A stretch of 64,000 bases of DNA from Aliiglaciecola lipolytica (GCF_018860635.1 NZ_JAHKPT010000006.1:62001-126000), one strand, 5' to 3'. Positions 8,632 to 18,346 are shown, counted from the stretch's first letter. Notes: a model not told the origin generated them from the sequence alone. Translations and numbers: made by a program.

Positions 8632-9809
8632 ATTGCGCTTTGCTGGGCGTGTTGCTCCCTGTATTCTTTTGGAGTTTGATCAAAGTGTTTGCGGAACACA
8701 GCGTACATATATTGTAGAGACGGATAGCCGCACATAGCCGCGATTTCTGAGGTTTGATTTTCTCCAGATTTTAACATAGAGCACGCTTTTTCCAGTTTCT
8801 CATTATGGATTTCATTGTGAATACTATGACCACGTTCTTCATAAAAACGAGTTTCTAAATTTGAGCGAGAAATACCAACATAATCAAGTACTTGATCAAC
8901 TTTGATACCTCTACAAGCATTTTGTCGAATAAAATGCATCGCTTGGATCACATGGGGGTCTTTTAACGCTTTAAAGTCGGTAGATTGTCTTTGCGCAACA
9001 CCGACAGGAGGAACCATCACAATCTTATTTTTAAGATTCGGATTATCTAAACGACGATGCAATAATTTGGCAGCTTGAAAGCCCATTTCGAAGCAGCCTT
9101 GGGTCACCGAACTCAAACTAATTCGACTCAAATTACGAGCAATATCGTCATCATCTATGCCGACAATCGAAATCTGGTCTGGTACCAACTTACCCGTATG
9201 ATCACAAGCTTGGAGTAAATGTCGAGCGCGTGCATCAGTTACCGAAATAACACCGACTGGATTAGGCAAGCTTTGCAACCAATCAGATAATCTATTCATA
9301 GAATATTGCCAAGTTTCTGGACGAGTAGGATGTCCACGATAAATAGCGCAATCGAAGCCATCTTCTTTACACAGTTTAACCACCGCTTTTTCTCGCTCGG
9401 TGGCCCAACGATGGTTATCATCAGGTGGAAAACCGTAAAATGCGAAACGCTCTAAGCCCTTTTGTTTTAAATGTTCATAGGCACATTTCACCACAGCCAA
9501 ATTATCGGTAGCAACATAAGGAACATTGGGATAATCATTCTCATTTTCGTAAGAACCGCCCACACCAATAATCGGAATATTGATACCTTCAACGGCTTTT
9601 TGAATTGTTGGCGCATCAAAATCAGCGATAATCCCATCACCAACCCAATCATTAATATTGTCAATTCTGGCCAAAAAATCTTCTTCTAGATAAACATCCC
9701 AATCGACTTTAGATGACTGTAAATAATGGCCTATGCCTTCAATTACCTGACGGTCATATACTTTGTTCGCATTGAAAAGTAATGAAATACTGTGCTTTGC
9801 CTTAAACAT
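8628..9809 (-). CDS. xylR: Xylose operon transcriptional regulator
   Basis: The protein has 393 residues (E. coli XylR has 392). The N-terminal two-thirds is a LacI/periplasmic-binding-like sugar domain (SISLLFNANKVYDRQVIEGIGHYL; GIIADFDAPTI; SIVGIDDDDIARNLSRISLSSV). The C-terminal 100 residues are an AraC-type DNA-binding domain (VGISRSNLETRFYEERGHS, then SEIAAMCGYPSLQYMYAVFRKHF). XylR binds D-xylose and activates xyl genes. ATG 9809 is preferred because GAGG lies six bases upstream. It is divergent from xylB with a 183-bp control region. Confidence 0.94.
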   Translation of the reverse strand: MFKAKHSISLLFNANKVYDRQVIEGIGHYLQSSKVDWDVYLEEDFLARIDNINDWVGDGIIADFDAPTIQKAVEGINIPIIGVGGSYENENDYPNVPYVATDNLAVVKCAYEHLKQKGLERFAFYGFPPDDNHRWATEREKAVVKLCKEDGFDCAIYRGHPTRPETWQYSMNRLSDWLQSLPNPVGVISVTDARARHLLQACDHTGKLVPDQISIVGIDDDDIARNLSRISLSSVTQGCFEMGFQAAKLLHRRLDNPNLKNKIVMVPPVGVAQRQSTDFKALKDPHVIQAMHFIRQNACRGIKVDQVLDYVGISRSNLETRFYEERGHSIHNEIHNEKLEKACSMLKSGENQTSEIAAMCGYPSLQYMYAVFRKHFDQTPKEYREQHAQQSAI

Positions 9810-9992
9810 CAAACACCTCTTTACACAAAAAGTTTTATTACGTTTTTGTTGATTGAGCTTATATTAATAGCAAATTTGGTAAAAAGAACCTAGACAACAG
9901 ATTACGAAATTTAATAATTAAATAACATAATTGTTACAAATTGGGCTGTCGTAAAAGATGCACAGACATTTTTTAAACATACTGAGATCAAT

Positions 9993-11453
9993 ATGTACCT
10001 TGGCGTTGATTTAGGCACTTCGGGCATTAAAATTATTTTAATGGACGAAATCGGCAATATTATAGATAGTGAATCAGAAGCTCTTCAGGTTTCTCGTCCT
10101 AAACATTTATGGTCAGAGCAGGACCCGCAACATTGGTGGTCAGCCTGTGACGCTGCTATGCAAAAATTAGCTAAGCGTAACCAGATGCAGCAAATTAAAA
10201 GTATTGGCTTATCTGGACAAATGCATGGTGCGACCTTTTTAGATAGCGAAAATAATATCATTCGTCCAGCCATTTTATGGAATGACGGGCGCTGCCAAGC
10301 CCAATGCGAAGAACTGGAAAGTAAAATCCCAAATTGCCACCAAATTACCGGTAATTTGATGATGCCCGGCTTTACTGCCCCCAAACTATTGTGGGTTCAG
10401 CAAAATGAACCTGAGCAGTTCGCCAAGATTGCAAAAGTACTATTACCTAAAGACTATTTACGCTTCCTGTTAACCGGAGATTTTGCCTCTGATATGTCTG
10501 ATGCAGCAGGAACTATGTGGCTAGATGTTGAGGCTCGTGACTGGCATCAAGATATGTTAGCGGCCTGTGGTTTAAGCATCGAACAAATGCCCAAATTATA
10601 TGAAGGTAACGGGATTACTGGACACTTAAGTGCGCATTTAGCAGAGCGTTGGAATATGCAATCTGTACCTGTAATCGCAGGCGGTGGTGATAATGCTGCC
10701 GGCGCAGTGGGAGTGGGTTTGGTAAAACCTGGCCAAGCAATGATTTCTCTAGGTACATCTGGAGTGTACTTTTTAGTATCAGAAGGATTTAAAGCCAACC
10801 CTCAAATGGCGGTGCATAGTTTTTGTCATGCCATACCAAATACCTGGCACTTAATGTCAGTAATGTTAAGTGCCGCTAGCTGCTTACAATGGTTTGCCGA
10901 GGACGTTGTAAAATCAAATGTGATCGACCTACTAGCTGAATTGGAGTCTGACTCAAGTGCATTTGATGTAACACAAGCCCCCATTTTTCTGCCCTATTTG
11001 AGCGGAGAAAGAACACCTCACAATAATCCCCATGCACAAGGTACTTTTTTTGGTTTAACCAATGAAAGTAATCAAGCTAGTTTCACTCACGCCATTTTAG
11101 AAGGTGTGAGTTTCGCTTTTGCAGATGGAGTGGAGGCAGTGCATGCTTCTGGTGCTCAGGCGACTGAAATCACCTTAATTGGCGGTGGCGCAAAAAGCCC
11201 GTATTGGCGTCAACTATTGGCCGATGTATTAAATACAAAGATTACATTTCGTAAAGGCGGTGACGTCGGTCCAGCATTAGGTGCGGCAAGACTAGCAAAA
11301 ATGGCCGTCCACCCTGAACTGACATTAGAAGATGTATGTCCTGAACCTGAGATTGTCGAAATCCACCAGCCGAATCCAGACATGGTAGCCATTTATAAAC
11401 CCCGACGAGATAAGTTTAAGAAACTTTACCCAGTTCTTAAGGAACTATTTTAA
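9993..11453 (+). CDS. xylB: Xylulokinase
   Basis: XylB phosphorylates D-xylulose to xylulose 5-phosphate in the cytoplasm, the second step of xylose breakdown. The 486 residues have the FGGY kinase fold: YLGVDLGTSGIKIILMDE at the start, SGQMHGATFLD, LWNDGR, an ADP-binding GGGDNAAGAVGVG, SLGTSGVYF, and the C-terminal IGGGAKSPYWRQLLADVL. Here it precedes xylA, the reverse of the E. coli order. The 150-bp gap to xylA could hold a second promoter. Neighbouring xylR, xylA and transporter support the assignment over other FGGY kinases. Confidence 0.95.
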   Translation: MYLGVDLGTSGIKIILMDEIGNIIDSESEALQVSRPKHLWSEQDPQHWWSACDAAMQKLAKRNQMQQIKSIGLSGQMHGATFLDSENNIIRPAILWNDGRCQAQCEELESKIPNCHQITGNLMMPGFTAPKLLWVQQNEPEQFAKIAKVLLPKDYLRFLLTGDFASDMSDAAGTMWLDVEARDWHQDMLAACGLSIEQMPKLYEGNGITGHLSAHLAERWNMQSVPVIAGGGDNAAGAVGVGLVKPGQAMISLGTSGVYFLVSEGFKANPQMAVHSFCHAIPNTWHLMSVMLSAASCLQWFAEDVVKSNVIDLLAELESDSSAFDVTQAPIFLPYLSGERTPHNNPHAQGTFFGLTNESNQASFTHAILEGVSFAFADGVEAVHASGAQATEITLIGGGAKSPYWRQLLADVLNTKITFRKGGDVGPALGAARLAKMAVHPELTLEDVCPEPEIVEIHQPNPDMVAIYKPRRDKFKKLYPVLKELF

Positions 11454-11603
11454 ATGTTTGCGCGCATCTAGCTTGTTAAGACAACTTTGAGCAAAAAGCA
11501 CAAAAGTCTAAGCACAATTCGTAATTGTTAGATGCGTAATAAACATCCACTATTCACTCTATATTCGCAGCAGTAATTATTTAATTTTTAGCAGGAGACC
11601 CTA

Positions 11604-12923
11604 ATGTCCCAATATTTCGAAAACATTGAAAAGATAAAATATGAAGGAGTGGACTCAGACAATCCACTGGCGTTTCATCACTATAACCCTGACCAGATCA
11701 TTCTAGGTAAAAGCATGAAAGATCATCTGCGTTTTGCAGCGTGTTACTGGCATAATTTCTGTTGGGATGGTGCTGATGTTTTTGGTCAAGGTACCTTTGG
11801 TCGTCCTTGGTTAAAACCTGGTGACCCCATGGCGCGCGCGAAACAAAAAGCTGACGTTGCATTTGAGTTTTTTAACAAACTGAATGTTCCTTTCTATTGC
11901 TTTCACGATATAGACGTTTCCCCAGAAGGTAACTCTATCAAAGAATATACTGAAAACTTTGCGCAAATGGTGGATGTGTTAGAAGCCAAGCAAGAAGAAT
12001 CAGGCGTCAAGTTATTATGGGGCACAGCTAACTTGTTCAGTAACCCGAGGTACGCAGCTGGTGGGGCAACAAACCCGAATCCAGAAGTGTTCACCTACGG
12101 TGCAACTCAAGTCTTTCATGCCATGAATGCAACCAAGCGACTTGGCGGTGAAAACTACGTTTTATGGGGCGGCCGTGAAGGTTATGAAACCCTATTAAAC
12201 ACCGATTTACGTCAAGAGCGCGCCCAACTCGGTCGATTTATGCAAATGGTAGTTGAGCATAAACATAAAATCGGATTTAAAGGGGCCTTGTTAATTGAAC
12301 CTAAACCACAAGAGCCAACGAAGCATCAGTATGATTATGACAGTGCAACGGTTTACGGCTTCTTAAAACAGTATGGTTTAGAGCAAGAGTTCAAGATGAA
12401 TATCGAAGCGAACCACGCAACCTTAGCCGGTCACTCTTTCCATCATGAAATTGCCACAGCTGTATCCTTAGGTATCTTTGGAAGCATAGACGCAAACCGT
12501 GGTGACGCTCAAAATGGTTGGGATACAGATCAATTCCCTAATGCAGTAGAAGAATTGTCACTGATTATGTATGAAGTGCTTAAAGCCGGAGGTTTTACCA
12601 CAGGCGGTTTGAATTTCGATACAAAATTGCGTAGACAAAGTTCTGATCCTATAGATTTATTCCACGGACATATTGGCGGCATGGATCACATGGCGTTGGG
12701 TTTGAAAAAAGCTGCTGAAATTATAAATAATGATTTCTTGTCCGCTAAAGTCAAAGAACGTTATGCAGGCTGGAACAAGAACTTAGGTAAAGAAATTATC
12801 GGTGGAGAGCACTCGTTGGAGTCATTAGCCAAGTTTGCGGTTGATAACTCGTTGGATCCAAAACATCAAAGTGGACAGCAAGAATTACTAGAAAATAAAG
12901 TGAATCGTGTGCTTTATGGTTAA
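11604..12923 (+). CDS. xylA: Xylose isomerase
   Basis: XylA converts D-xylose to D-xylulose with divalent metal. It has 439 residues, as for the long (class II) isomerases such as E. coli XylA (440). Visible motifs are [44 protein letters not shown], the metal-site segment [12 protein letters not shown], and [17 protein letters not shown]. An excellent ribosome site, AGGAG, lies six bases before the ATG. A strong terminator follows at 12961, closing the xylBA unit. Confidence 0.97.
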   Translation: MSQYFENIEKIKYEGVDSDNPLAFHHYNPDQIILGKSMKDHLRFAACYWHNFCWDGADVFGQGTFGRPWLKPGDPMARAKQKADVAFEFFNKLNVPFYCFHDIDVSPEGNSIKEYTENFAQMVDVLEAKQEESGVKLLWGTANLFSNPRYAAGGATNPNPEVFTYGATQVFHAMNATKRLGGENYVLWGGREGYETLLNTDLRQERAQLGRFMQMVVEHKHKIGFKGALLIEPKPQEPTKHQYDYDSATVYGFLKQYGLEQEFKMNIEANHATLAGHSFHHEIATAVSLGIFGSIDANRGDAQNGWDTDQFPNAVEELSLIMYEVLKAGGFTTGGLNFDTKLRRQSSDPIDLFHGHIGGMDHMALGLKKAAEIINNDFLSAKVKERYAGWNKNLGKEIIGGEHSLESLAKFAVDNSLDPKHQSGQQELLENKVNRVLYG

Positions 12924-12960
12924 TCAGTAATGTTCTACTGATTACACCTCAATGATCAAC

Positions 12961-12987
12961 AAGGCCTCTTAATTCGAGGCCTTTTTT
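12961..12987 (+). terminator. Terminator of xylBA
   Basis: AAGGCCTC pairs with GAGGCCTT around a short loop and is followed by T6. It lies 38 bases after the xylA stop. Confidence 0.88.
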
Positions 12988-13046
12988 ATGTGCGCAGAAT
13001 GCTTAACTCATCATTTCATTTATCGACCATGGGCTTAGCAGCCAAC

Positions 13047-13820
13047 TTATTGACGAATACCTTTACCAGTAGATGCCCAGTAAATCCCGCCAAATAAGTG
13101 CTCCAGAAACGCACTATTTTCATAGACTGCTGGCAAATGTCCTAAGCTGGTATAAAAAGCACGACCACCATCCATTTCCTGATACCAAGCAATGGGATGA
13201 AACTCTCCCATTCCATCGCCTTTAACTCTTCCCCAATCGGCTTGTGGAGAGTAAGTTGATTCGTCTACCTGCAAAATATAATTCAAGTTGCTACTTAACT
13301 CTGGACCAAACTGATACCACTCATCTGTCCATAATGACACATCAGGCATCATCTCCAAGCCTGGAAAAGTGCGATCAATCACCGCCAACTCAGCGGTCTG
13401 AATAAGCGGATGAATCACAAACTGTCGGCCAACTAACTTCCCATACCATGGCCAATCGTATTCAGTGTCACTGGCGCTATGCACACCCACATATCCCTTG
13501 CCAGATTGGATAAATTGTTCAAATGCTTGCTGTTGTGACGAATTTAGAATGTCACCGGTGGTAAGTAAAAACATGACAACATCATACTGAGCAAGATCTT
13601 TTTGATTAAATACATTAGCATCTTCGTGCCAATCCATATCAAAATGATGCTTTTCAGACATTTTAGTTAGCGCATTTATTGCTTGATTCACTGAAGTATG
13701 ATGAAAACCAGCCGTTTTGCTAAACACTAAAAGTTTAAATTGTTTGGCTTGTGCAGACATGCAAAACACAAATGTCACAACCAATACGGCAACTATGTTT
13801 ACGCAATTTTTAACGCGCAT
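13047..13820 (-). CDS. ThuA-like domain secreted protein
   Basis: This is a 257-residue protein with a cleavable signal peptide (VKNCVNIVAVLVVTFVFCMSAQA, from about residue 3), so it is periplasmic or exported. The mature part is a ThuA/trehalose-utilisation-like domain (glutamine-amidotransferase-like fold): LLVFSKTAGFHHTS, WHEDANVF, DVVMFLLTTGDILN, GYVGVHSASDTEYDWPWYGKLVG, and a late HPIAWYQEMDGGRAFYTSLGH. These domains are common beside sugar-degradation genes, but their chemistry is not settled. AGAGGA eight bases before ATG 13820 decides the start. It sits between xylA and the sugar porter, which suggests a role in xylose or xylan use. Confidence 0.85.
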   Translation of the reverse strand: MRVKNCVNIVAVLVVTFVFCMSAQAKQFKLLVFSKTAGFHHTSVNQAINALTKMSEKHHFDMDWHEDANVFNQKDLAQYDVVMFLLTTGDILNSSQQQAFEQFIQSGKGYVGVHSASDTEYDWPWYGKLVGRQFVIHPLIQTAELAVIDRTFPGLEMMPDVSLWTDEWYQFGPELSSNLNYILQVDESTYSPQADWGRVKGDGMGEFHPIAWYQEMDGGRAFYTSLGHLPAVYENSAFLEHLFGGIYWASTGKGIRQ

Positions 13821-13850
13821 AATATCTATCCTCTTTGAAGTCTCTAAAAA

Positions 13851-13878
13851 CAAAAAGGGTGCAAACTAATTGCACCCT
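13851..13878 (-). terminator. Terminator or attenuator between the sugar porter and the ThuA gene
   Basis: Read on the minus strand, AGGGTGCA and TGCACCCT form a stem followed by T5. It lies 20 bases after the porter stop and 30 before ATG 13820, so it probably reduces read-through from the porter gene into the ThuA-like gene. Confidence 0.7.
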
Positions 13879-13898
13879 ACAAAATCAAAAGTCAGTTC

Positions 13899-15296
13899 TT
13901 ATCCAACCATGTCTTCCAATTCAGTACCTTTGGTTTCATGTACTAATTTAATCACAAACAGTACAGATATCAGCGCACATACGGCGTAAAAACCATAAGC
14001 GCCCGCTAAGCCAATACTAGTCAACATAATTGGGAAGGTCATGGTAATGGCAAAGTTAGCGCCCCACTGAAATAGTCCAGCAACCGCCAAACCAGAACCG
14101 CGAATTTGATTAGGGAACATTTCTCCCAACATTACCCACATTACCGGTCCCCATGAGAGGTTAAAGAAGAACACATATGCATTAGCAGACACCAACGCCA
14201 AGGTTCCTAAGCTGCCTAAATCTAAATTGCCGTTAGCATCGAAATCTGCAGTTGCGAAACAAAAAACCATTAACCCTAAAGTCAATGTCATGCCCATAGA
14301 CCCTAAAGTTAATAAAGGTTTGCGTCCAATTTTATCAATTAACAACATGGTAATAACACAAGCTGCAATACTTACTGCCCCACTGATAATATTAATCAGT
14401 AACGCGTCTGACTCGGAAAAGCCAACGGCTTGCCACAGTACCGCACCATAATAGAAAACCACATTGATGCCGACCAGCTGTTGAAATACAGCTAAACCAA
14501 TACCTACCCATACAATTTTTCTTACTTTTCCTGAGCTCTTATCCATTAAGTCAGCTAATTTAGGTTGATGGTCATCTGCTAAGGACGCCTCAATTTCAAT
14601 TAACTTTTGCTCTCCTGCGCCTGCACCATATAAGCGGATAAGTACCTCTTTGGCTTTAGGTAATTGCTTTTTTATCACTAAAAAACGTGGGCTTTCTGGA
14701 ATCAGTAACAAACTTCCTAAAAATAAAAATGCGGGCACTAACTCAATCCAAAACATCCAACGCCAAGCACTAAATCCCATCCATAAATCGGCTGTGGATA
14801 CACCGGCCAAATCTGCAAGTAAGTAGTTACTAACGAATGCAGCAAACAAACCACTGATGATAGCAACCTGTTGAATGGTTGTGAGCATGCCGCGGAATCT
14901 TGCTGGTGCAATTTCACTGATGTAGGCGGGAGCCATAACCGACGCTGCGCCCACAGCCAAACCGCCTAAAATGCGATAAACAATGAACTCACCAGAAGTA
15001 TCTGCGATTCCAGAACCCCAAGCACTGATAATGAAAAATATGGCTGCCAAAATTAAAATTGTTTTTCGCCCAAACAAATCCGCTAATCGTCCAGCAGAAA
15101 ATGCGCCTATTGCACAACCCAGCAACATACTGGCGACGTTAAAACCAGTGCCAACGCTGTCTGAATTGAATGCGCTTTGTAATCCATCAACGGTACCGTT
15201 TATCACCCCGCTGTCGAAACCAAATAAAAAGCCGCCTATAGTCGCCACACAACTCACCATAATGATGAACAACATATTTTCTTTTTCTTGTACCAA
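13899..15296 (-). CDS. Sugar porter of the major facilitator superfamily, probable xylose:H+ symporter
   Basis: This is a 465-residue protein with twelve predicted membrane helices and the sugar-porter signatures: FGFDSGVINGT in helix 1, GRLADLFGRKTILI, the PESPRFLVIKKQ motif after helix 6, QQLVGINVVFYYG in helix 7, DKIGRKPLL and PNQIRGSGLAVAG. These are shared by XylE, GalP, AraE and GLUT transporters. The xylose locus around it makes D-xylose the likely substrate, but arabinose or glucose cannot be excluded by reading. It is transcribed from its own upstream region (15297-15457) on the opposite strand to xylBA. Confidence 0.9.
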   Translation of the reverse strand: MVQEKENMLFIIMVSCVATIGGFLFGFDSGVINGTVDGLQSAFNSDSVGTGFNVASMLLGCAIGAFSAGRLADLFGRKTILILAAIFFIISAWGSGIADTSGEFIVYRILGGLAVGAASVMAPAYISEIAPARFRGMLTTIQQVAIISGLFAAFVSNYLLADLAGVSTADLWMGFSAWRWMFWIELVPAFLFLGSLLLIPESPRFLVIKKQLPKAKEVLIRLYGAGAGEQKLIEIEASLADDHQPKLADLMDKSSGKVRKIVWVGIGLAVFQQLVGINVVFYYGAVLWQAVGFSESDALLINIISGAVSIAACVITMLLIDKIGRKPLLTLGSMGMTLTLGLMVFCFATADFDANGNLDLGSLGTLALVSANAYVFFFNLSWGPVMWVMLGEMFPNQIRGSGLAVAGLFQWGANFAITMTFPIMLTSIGLAGAYGFYAVCALISVLFVIKLVHETKGTELEDMVG

Positions 15297-15457
15297 CGGA
15301 AGCTCCTGATTGTTTTAGTTGATTTTTACTCGGCAGCCGAAAATTATCCTATTGCCTTTCAATCACATAACACTGTTAAAGAGTTGTTAATCGATAGAGT
15401 ATAGATAAGGCTCTAATTTTGGAAATAAAAAATAATTAAGATAAAACCATTACTAGA

Positions 15458-16561
15458 TTAATTAATCGGATAAGGTTCAATGGTCTCGATACTGCCGTCG
15501 GCTAAATGCGTTAGCTTAGTCATTTTTACGCTACGCAAATGGGTTTGTCCTTTCGATAATTTGCTATCGTGATAAAACAAATACCATTGACCCGCATATT
15601 CCACAATCGAGTGATGATTGGTCCAACCCACAACTGGATTTAAAACAACTCCTTGGTAAACAAAGGGTCCCATAGGATTGTCGCCCACCGCATAGGCTAT
15701 TTTATGAGTATCACCGGTTGAATAAGAAAAGTAATATTTGCCTTGGTATTTATGCACCCACGCCGCCTCAAAGAATCGTTTCTGGTTATCTCCTGCTTTG
15801 AGCGGACTGCCATCTTTATTCAGTAATACAACATCTTGCAATTGGCCTTCGATACTCAGCATATCGTTGGATAGCATAGCCACTTTAGGCATTAGCGCTG
15901 GCTCATCATCGTTTGGATATGTGTCGTGGGGCGAATAATGGCCCATTTGCCATCGTTGCAGTTGGCCTCCCCAAATACCTCCCACGTAAAGGTAATAGCT
16001 GCCATCAGTATCAGCAAATACCGCAGGATCAATACTGTAAACATCTTTGATTGGCTCGGCTTGAGCAATAAAAGGGCCGCTGGGAGTATCACTCATGGCT
16101 ACGCCCACTCTAAATATATCCTGCTCATCCTTAGCCGGAAAATAAAGATAATACTTTCCATTTTTATAGGCTGCATCTGGTGCCCATAGCTGCTTTTTCG
16201 CCCAAGCAATGGAGTCTAATGACAATGCTTCCTCGTGTAGGGTTACCTCGCCTTTGGGGTTAATAGAGATAACTCTATAATCTCGCATAGCAAACCTAGC
16301 ACCATCAGCGCTTCTTTCAATTCCTGATTCGATATCGTGGGAGGGGTAAACATAGATAGCGTCTTCAAACACATGTGCTGAAGGATCTGCTGTGTATATT
16401 TGTGTTAGTAGTTCGGTGTCAAATTGCACGCGAAAATCAGGAAATTTATCGTCGGCATGAGTGGCTGAGGAGCTGTTACCTTCGCAACCATTCATTGTCA
16501 TCATCAGTATGACTAGCGAAGCAAAAATGCTCGGGCTCGCGCGGTTTAAAAAACGATTCAT
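15458..16561 (-). CDS. GH43-family glycoside hydrolase, lipoprotein (probable xylosidase/arabinofuranosidase)
   Basis: This is a 367-residue secreted enzyme with a lipoprotein signal (hydrophobic SIFASLVILMMTM and lipobox MNGC), so it is probably anchored to the envelope. The five-bladed-propeller GH43 catalytic residues are visible: the general base Asp in ADPSAHVFEDAIYVYPSHD, the pKa-modulating Asp in DPAVFADTDGSYYLY, and the acid Glu in FFEAAWVHKYQGKYYFSYS. The late NHHSIVEYAGQWYLFYHDS is also typical. GH43 enzymes release xylose or arabinose from plant or algal xylans, which feeds the xyl genes next to it. The start could also be ATG 16573; no strong ribosome site separates the two. Confidence 0.9.
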   Translation of the reverse strand: MNRFLNRASPSIFASLVILMMTMNGCEGNSSSATHADDKFPDFRVQFDTELLTQIYTADPSAHVFEDAIYVYPSHDIESGIERSADGARFAMRDYRVISINPKGEVTLHEEALSLDSIAWAKKQLWAPDAAYKNGKYYLYFPAKDEQDIFRVGVAMSDTPSGPFIAQAEPIKDVYSIDPAVFADTDGSYYLYVGGIWGGQLQRWQMGHYSPHDTYPNDDEPALMPKVAMLSNDMLSIEGQLQDVVLLNKDGSPLKAGDNQKRFFEAAWVHKYQGKYYFSYSTGDTHKIAYAVGDNPMGPFVYQGVVLNPVVGWTNHHSIVEYAGQWYLFYHDSKLSKGQTHLRSVKMTKLTHLADGSIETIEPYPIN

Positions 16562-16789
16562 AATTGCATCCATGTGCGTTTAATCTAAGCGCGTCAATGC
16601 TCATTTAAACGAACATTTAGAGCGACTAACTTGCTGCTAGATTACCACTCATTTGCTCGATTCTGGTTTACATAAATTTCATAATGCTATTACAAATCAT
16701 CACAATCTGGATGATTTAAGCTGATTAAGCTTTTCACTAAGGCATGCTTGAACAACAAAACATGAGTTACAAACAAAGTAACTCGATGC

Positions 16790-17242
16790 TTAAACAATAG
16801 GTAAGGTAGTCGTATATTTAATTTGTTCCATTGCAAAACTTGAAGTGACGTCAGATAAATCGATACCAGAGACCAACTTTTTGTAAAAAACATCAAATGC
16901 TTTTAGATCCTTAACCATCACTTTGAGCATATAATCGTATTCCCCACTCATACGATAAAACTCAACCACCTCTTCTAAATTACTAGCATGTACAGCAAAC
17001 ATTTTGAGCCATTTATCATCATGTTTTCCGGCTTTTACTTGCACAAATGCGGTGACGTTTAACCCAACTTTTTCACTGTTCAACAAGGCCACACGTCGGT
17101 TGATTACACCTTGTTTTTCAAGTAACTGAATACGTCTCCAACAGGGTGTATTGCTCAAACCGACCTGTTCAGCTATATGACTTACTGAAAGAGTTACGTC
17201 TTGTTGCATTAATCGCAAAATGCGCTTATCTATAGCATCCAC
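16790..17242 (-). CDS. Lrp/AsnC-family transcriptional regulator
   Basis: This is a 150-residue regulator with an N-terminal winged helix (DKRILRLMQQDVTLSVSHIAEQVGLSNTPCWRRIQLLEKQGVI over residues 5-48) and a C-terminal RAM ligand domain (VVEFYRMSGEYDYMLKVMVKDLKAFDVFYKKLV). The SNTPCWRRI recognition helix is found in the DecR/BkdR branch. E. coli DecR (YbaO) responds to cysteine, which fits the divergent cysteine-synthase-like gene at 17351. A perfect 19-bp palindrome lies just upstream and probably serves for both genes. Confidence 0.9.
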   Translation of the reverse strand: MDAIDKRILRLMQQDVTLSVSHIAEQVGLSNTPCWRRIQLLEKQGVINRRVALLNSEKVGLNVTAFVQVKAGKHDDKWLKMFAVHASNLEEVVEFYRMSGEYDYMLKVMVKDLKAFDVFYKKLVSGIDLSDVTSSFAMEQIKYTTTLPIV

Positions 17243-17261
17243 AATGTTAATTACCTTACAA

Positions 17262-17280
17262 ATTAGAATTAAATTCTAAT
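17262..17280. promoter_or_regulatory. Perfect 19-bp palindrome, likely Lrp-family operator
   Basis: ATTAGAATT-A-AATTCTAAT is perfectly symmetric about base 17271. It lies 20 bases upstream of the Lrp-type regulator (minus) and 71 bases upstream of the cysteine-synthase-like gene (plus). A related half-site (TTTAGAATTTT) occurs about 35 bases further, near 17303. Lrp/AsnC proteins bind such AT-rich 15-19 bp dyads and usually regulate themselves and the divergent neighbour. Confidence 0.6.
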
Positions 17281-17350
17281 ATAAAGTAAATAAGTGAAAT
17301 ATTTTAGAATTTTTTACTTTTTTTGCATGTCAAACTAATTAAAAATCACA

Positions 17351-18346
17351 ATGGATACAACGATTATGTTGGCAAGACAAAACATCATTCAACCGCAAGC
17401 GACTTTAACCGAAAACATACATGGCGATATTACCCAAACAATTGGCAATACGCCGTTAGTTAGATTGTCACGCATTATTGAAAATGCCGGGCTCGAATGT
17501 GATCTGGTTGCCAAGGTGGAATATTTTAATCCTGCTGGCTCTGTCAAAGATCGTCCAGCTTTGGCGATGATAGATGCGTTAATGGCCTCGGATGAGTTCA
17601 CAGCAGATACCCACATCATTGAAGCAACATCGGGTAATAACGGGGTGGCATGTGCGTGGATTTGCGCAATCCGACAAATTCCATTAACTATTGTTATTCC
17701 AGAACACATGTCGATCGAACGTAGAAAGTTAATCCGTTTATATGGCGCAGAAGTTATTACCACACCTAAAGCGCTAGGTACTAAAGGTGCCATTGACCAT
17801 GCGGCATTATTGGTTAGCCAGCAGCCAAACGCGGTTTCGTTAAATCAATTTTCAAATCAAGCCAATGTGGACACCCACTTTAATACCACTGCTCAGGAAA
17901 TTTGGCGAGACAGCGGCGGAAATATTGATATATTTGTTGCCGGTGTAGGCACAGGAGGCACTATTACTGGTATTGCCAAAGCCCTCAAACAACTTAATTC
18001 GAACATCCAAATTGTTGCAGTGGAACCCAGCGCTTGTCCGGTGTTAAGTGAAGGGAAAAGTGGCGTGCATAAAATTCAAGGACTTAGCTCTGGTCATATC
18101 CCGGATATTTTAGATGTAAGCGTAATTGATGACATACAGACTATCAGTGACGATGATGCCGTTGAATACGCCAGAATGTTAGCCAGAGTTGAAGGAATTC
18201 CAGTAGGCATTTCATCAGGTGCCGCAGTATGTGCAGCCATGAGATTAGCTGCACTAGCAGAAAATAAAGGCAAAAGAATTGTGACCTTGTTCGCCGATAC
18301 TGCAGAGCGTTATTTTAGTACTGATTTGTTTGCCCACTGCCAATAA
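17351..18346 (+). CDS. Cysteine synthase-like PLP enzyme (CysK/CysM family)
   Basis: This is a 331-residue member of the beta-replacing PLP family. The PLP lysine lies in NPAGSVKDRPA, the phosphate loop is GVGTGGTITGIAKAL, and the C-terminal AERYFSTDLF resembles CysK. The asparagine loop reads EATSGNNGVA: EAT as in CysM, but with Asn where CysK and CysM have Thr (SGNTG). That loop holds the substrate carboxylate, so specificity may differ from plain O-acetylserine sulfhydrylase. Alternatives are a cysteine desulfhydrase or another beta-substituted alanine synthase. It is divergent from an Lrp/AsnC regulator and just upstream of gshB (glutathione synthesis), but in a separate unit. Confidence 0.82.
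   Translation: MDTTIMLARQNIIQPQATLTENIHGDITQTIGNTPLVRLSRIIENAGLECDLVAKVEYFNPAGSVKDRPALAMIDALMASDEFTADTHIIEATSGNNGVACAWICAIRQIPLTIVIPEHMSIERRKLIRLYGAEVITTPKALGTKGAIDHAALLVSQQPNAVSLNQFSNQANVDTHFNTTAQEIWRDSGGNIDIFVAGVGTGGTITGIAKALKQLNSNIQIVAVEPSACPVLSEGKSGVHKIQGLSSGHIPDILDVSVIDDIQTISDDDAVEYARMLARVEGIPVGISSGAAVCAAMRLAALAENKGKRIVTLFADTAERYFSTDLFAHCQ

Noticed and set aside
9813-9992. CRP or XylR operator in the xylR-xylB control region
   Set aside because: No TGTGA-N6-TCACA match, and the E. coli XylR repeat pattern could not be aligned with confidence by eye. A comparison of the same region in relatives would decide.
11454-11603. TTGT-TAAG-ACAA dyad between xylB and xylA as a second XylR site
   Set aside because: Too short to stand out from chance in AT-rich sequence.
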